In this document: piece after piece, positions 62,781 through 64,000 of the stretch | How positions within the stretch are numbered: the stretch's first letter is position 1 | How the letters are laid out: each line of letters starts with the position of its first letter | Origin: Zunongwangia profunda SM-A87 | GTDB lineage: Bacteria > Bacteroidota > Bacteroidia > Flavobacteriales > Flavobacteriaceae | Length of the DNA: 64,000 nt | Reading direction: 5' to 3' | Assembly (NCBI RefSeq): GCF_000023465.1 | Contig: NC_014041.1 | Span: 3,354,001 to 3,418,000, forward strand | Program-made: the position numbers and the translations under genes | The notes under the pieces: model-generated | What the model was told of the DNA's origin: nothing | What the model saw: the letters and a program-made list of their open reading frames with translations, nothing else | The model's database searches: none

Positions 62781-63857
62781 TTAAAATATATCTGAATTCT
62801 CTTTAAGCTTCTCCGTATTTTCTACCAATCGAAGCTCATCAATAATTTTTTGAATATCTCCATTTACGATATTGGATAGATCGTAAAGTGTAAGATTAAT
62901 TCTATGATCGGTTACACGTCCTTGTGGATAGTTGTAAGTTCTAATTTTGGCACTACGATCACCGCTTGAAACCATTGAGTTTCGTTTTGCAGCATCAGCT
63001 TCCATTTTTTTGGCCAACTCTATCTCGTATAAACGGGAACGCAATACTCTAAATGCTTTTTCCCGGTTTTTATGTTGCGATTTTTGATCCTGACACTGGG
63101 CTACCAAACCTGTTGGCTCGTGTGTTAAACGTACAGCTGAATAGGTGGTATTTACCGATTGCCCTCCAGGACCCGATGAACAGAAATAATCGATACGAAC
63201 ATCTTTAGGATCGATCTCCACATCAAATTCTTCTGCTTCCGGCAATACCATCACGGTAGCCGCTGAGGTATGCACACGCCCCTGAGTTTCGGTTTGCGGC
63301 ACACGTTGTACACGGTGAACACCAGCTTCAAATTTCATAGTCCCATAAACGTCTTCTCCAGAAACTTCAAAAATCATCTCCTTAAATCCGCCGCTGGTCC
63401 CTTCACTAAAATCTACGATATTATGACTCCAACCTTTACTTTCCACGTATTTGGTATACATTCTGTAAAGATCACCCGCAAAAATACTTGCTTCATCCCC
63501 GCCGGTACCGGCACGAATTTCCATCACTACGTTTTTGGCATCTTCAGGATCTTTAGGAACCAACATCATCCGTATCTTTTCTTCAAGCGCTGGCAACTCT
63601 TGTTTCGCTTCTTCCTGCTGGAGTTTAGCCATTTCTGTCATTTCAGGATCGCTCCCGTCTGAAATTATCTCTTCAGCTTCTTTAAGATTATCGGTAAGTT
63701 CAATATATCTTTCACGCTCGTTCATAAGCGCTCTAAGATCCTTGTATTCTTTATTAAGTTCAACATAACGTTTCTGATCGGCAATAATATCCGGCTGGAT
63801 AATAAGATCATTCACTTCATCAAAACGTTGTTTAACAATATTCAGCTTCTCTAACAT
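62781..63857 (-). CDS. prfA: Peptide chain release factor 1
   Basis: 358 residues. Catalytic GGQ in [22 protein letters not shown], and the UAG/UAA-reading PxT motif appears as PQT in [22 protein letters not shown] (E. coli RF1 has PAT). Class-I release factor for UAA and UAG. First gene of the operon prfA-pyrF-metal receptor. A minus-strand -7-like TAAATTTG lies at 63888-63881, 24 bp upstream of the start, without a well-placed TTG. Confidence 0.97.
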   Translation of the reverse strand: MLEKLNIVKQRFDEVNDLIIQPDIIADQKRYVELNKEYKDLRALMNERERYIELTDNLKEAEEIISDGSDPEMTEMAKLQQEEAKQELPALEEKIRMMLVPKDPEDAKNVVMEIRAGTGGDEASIFAGDLYRMYTKYVESKGWSHNIVDFSEGTSGGFKEMIFEVSGEDVYGTMKFEAGVHRVQRVPQTETQGRVHTSAATVMVLPEAEEFDVEIDPKDVRIDYFCSSGPGGQSVNTTYSAVRLTHEPTGLVAQCQDQKSQHKNREKAFRVLRSRLYEIELAKKMEADAAKRNSMVSSGDRSAKIRTYNYPQGRVTDHRINLTLYDLSNIVNGDIQKIIDELRLVENTEKLKENSDIF

Positions 63858-64000
63858 ACAATTCTTAAGAATTTAGATCACAAATTTACAATAATTTGAC
63901 TGAATTTTTATCTTCTCTAAACTTTACCTGTTCGTTTTCTTTATTTTGATGATATTCATAATAAATTAAACTTTTTAACGCTTTCGTTTTAAAGCATCAA
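63858..64000. other. Window-end intergenic sequence
   Basis: AT-rich upstream region of prfA. Apart from the -7-like TAAATTTG (minus strand, 63888-63881) I see no gene or structure before the window ends. Confidence 0.5.

Noticed and set aside
1..64000. CRISPR arrays, tRNA or rRNA genes, prophage or insertion sequences
   Set aside because: No evenly spaced direct repeats, cloverleaf-like sequences, rRNA blocks, transposases or phage genes were seen on reading both strands.

Overview
The window is AT-rich chromosomal DNA from a member of the Bacteroidota, most likely a marine-type Flavobacteriaceae (the Gramella / Zunongwangia / Salegentibacter neighbourhood). The assignment rests on flavobacterial gene families (DUF5606, DUF6268, DUF4920, Lacal_2735-like), the fused IcmF-type mutase, many short lipoproteins with LxxC signal peptides, weak Shine-Dalgarno sites with A-rich leaders, and promoters of the Bacteroidota form TTG-N17-23-TAnnTTTG. 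The species is inferred from family resemblance only. No rRNA, tRNA, CRISPR array, insertion sequence, integrase or phage block was found. It reads as core genome with a few lineage-specific genes.

Layout. 1-8.1 kb: end of a HAD hydrolase gene, a CAT-like acetyltransferase, CsbD, secreted phytase-like and histidine-phosphatase proteins, a succinate-semialdehyde-type dehydrogenase, lipoproteins, a methyltransferase and a frameshifted DUF4269 gene. 8.3-12 kb: smpB, DUF5606, def, ruvX and dapD. 12-16.1 kb: an envelope-glycan island (GT9, CDP-glycerol transferase-like protein, InaA/Kdo-kinase-like protein, GT4). 16.2-21 kb: tsaC-like gene, cca, ctaA, a pRiA4b ORF-3 protein and a nucleoid-associated protein. 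21-28.9 kb: a lipoprotein, a kinase-like unknown, an ABC exporter, uvrB and a repeat-containing secreted protein. 28.9-34.8 kb, minus strand: ABC exporter, MscS channel, DUF6268 barrel, sigma-54 activator without a DNA-binding domain, and a fasciclin protein.

35-41 kb: grpE-dnaJ with a clear promoter, YceI lipoprotein, TIGR01777 epimerase, mnmD, DUF4920 and ilvE. 41-48.2 kb: a POTRA-plus-barrel outer-membrane protein, a MazG-like pyrophosphohydrolase, a membrane-anchored SRPBCC/GyrI protein with crcB, then a nitrogen block (P-II, ammonium transporter, porin). 48.3-53.6 kb: DUF1684, a degenerate alpha/beta hydrolase, a small membrane protein, a methyltransferase, an Lrp regulator and MarC. 53.8-64 kb: icmF, purU with a structured leader, catalase, DUF4197, a Lacal_2735-type protein, and the prfA-pyrF-metal-receptor operon.

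The genes serve translation and its quality control (smpB, def, prfA, cca, tsaC, mnmD), envelope building, stress response (katA, uvrB, dnaK co-chaperones) and central metabolism. No clearly new multi-gene system is visible. The best leads are the frameshifted DUF4269 gene, the kinase-like orphan at 21.8 kb, the glycan island, the Ser-to-Asn hydrolase at 49-50.5 kb and the hairpin-rich leader before purU.
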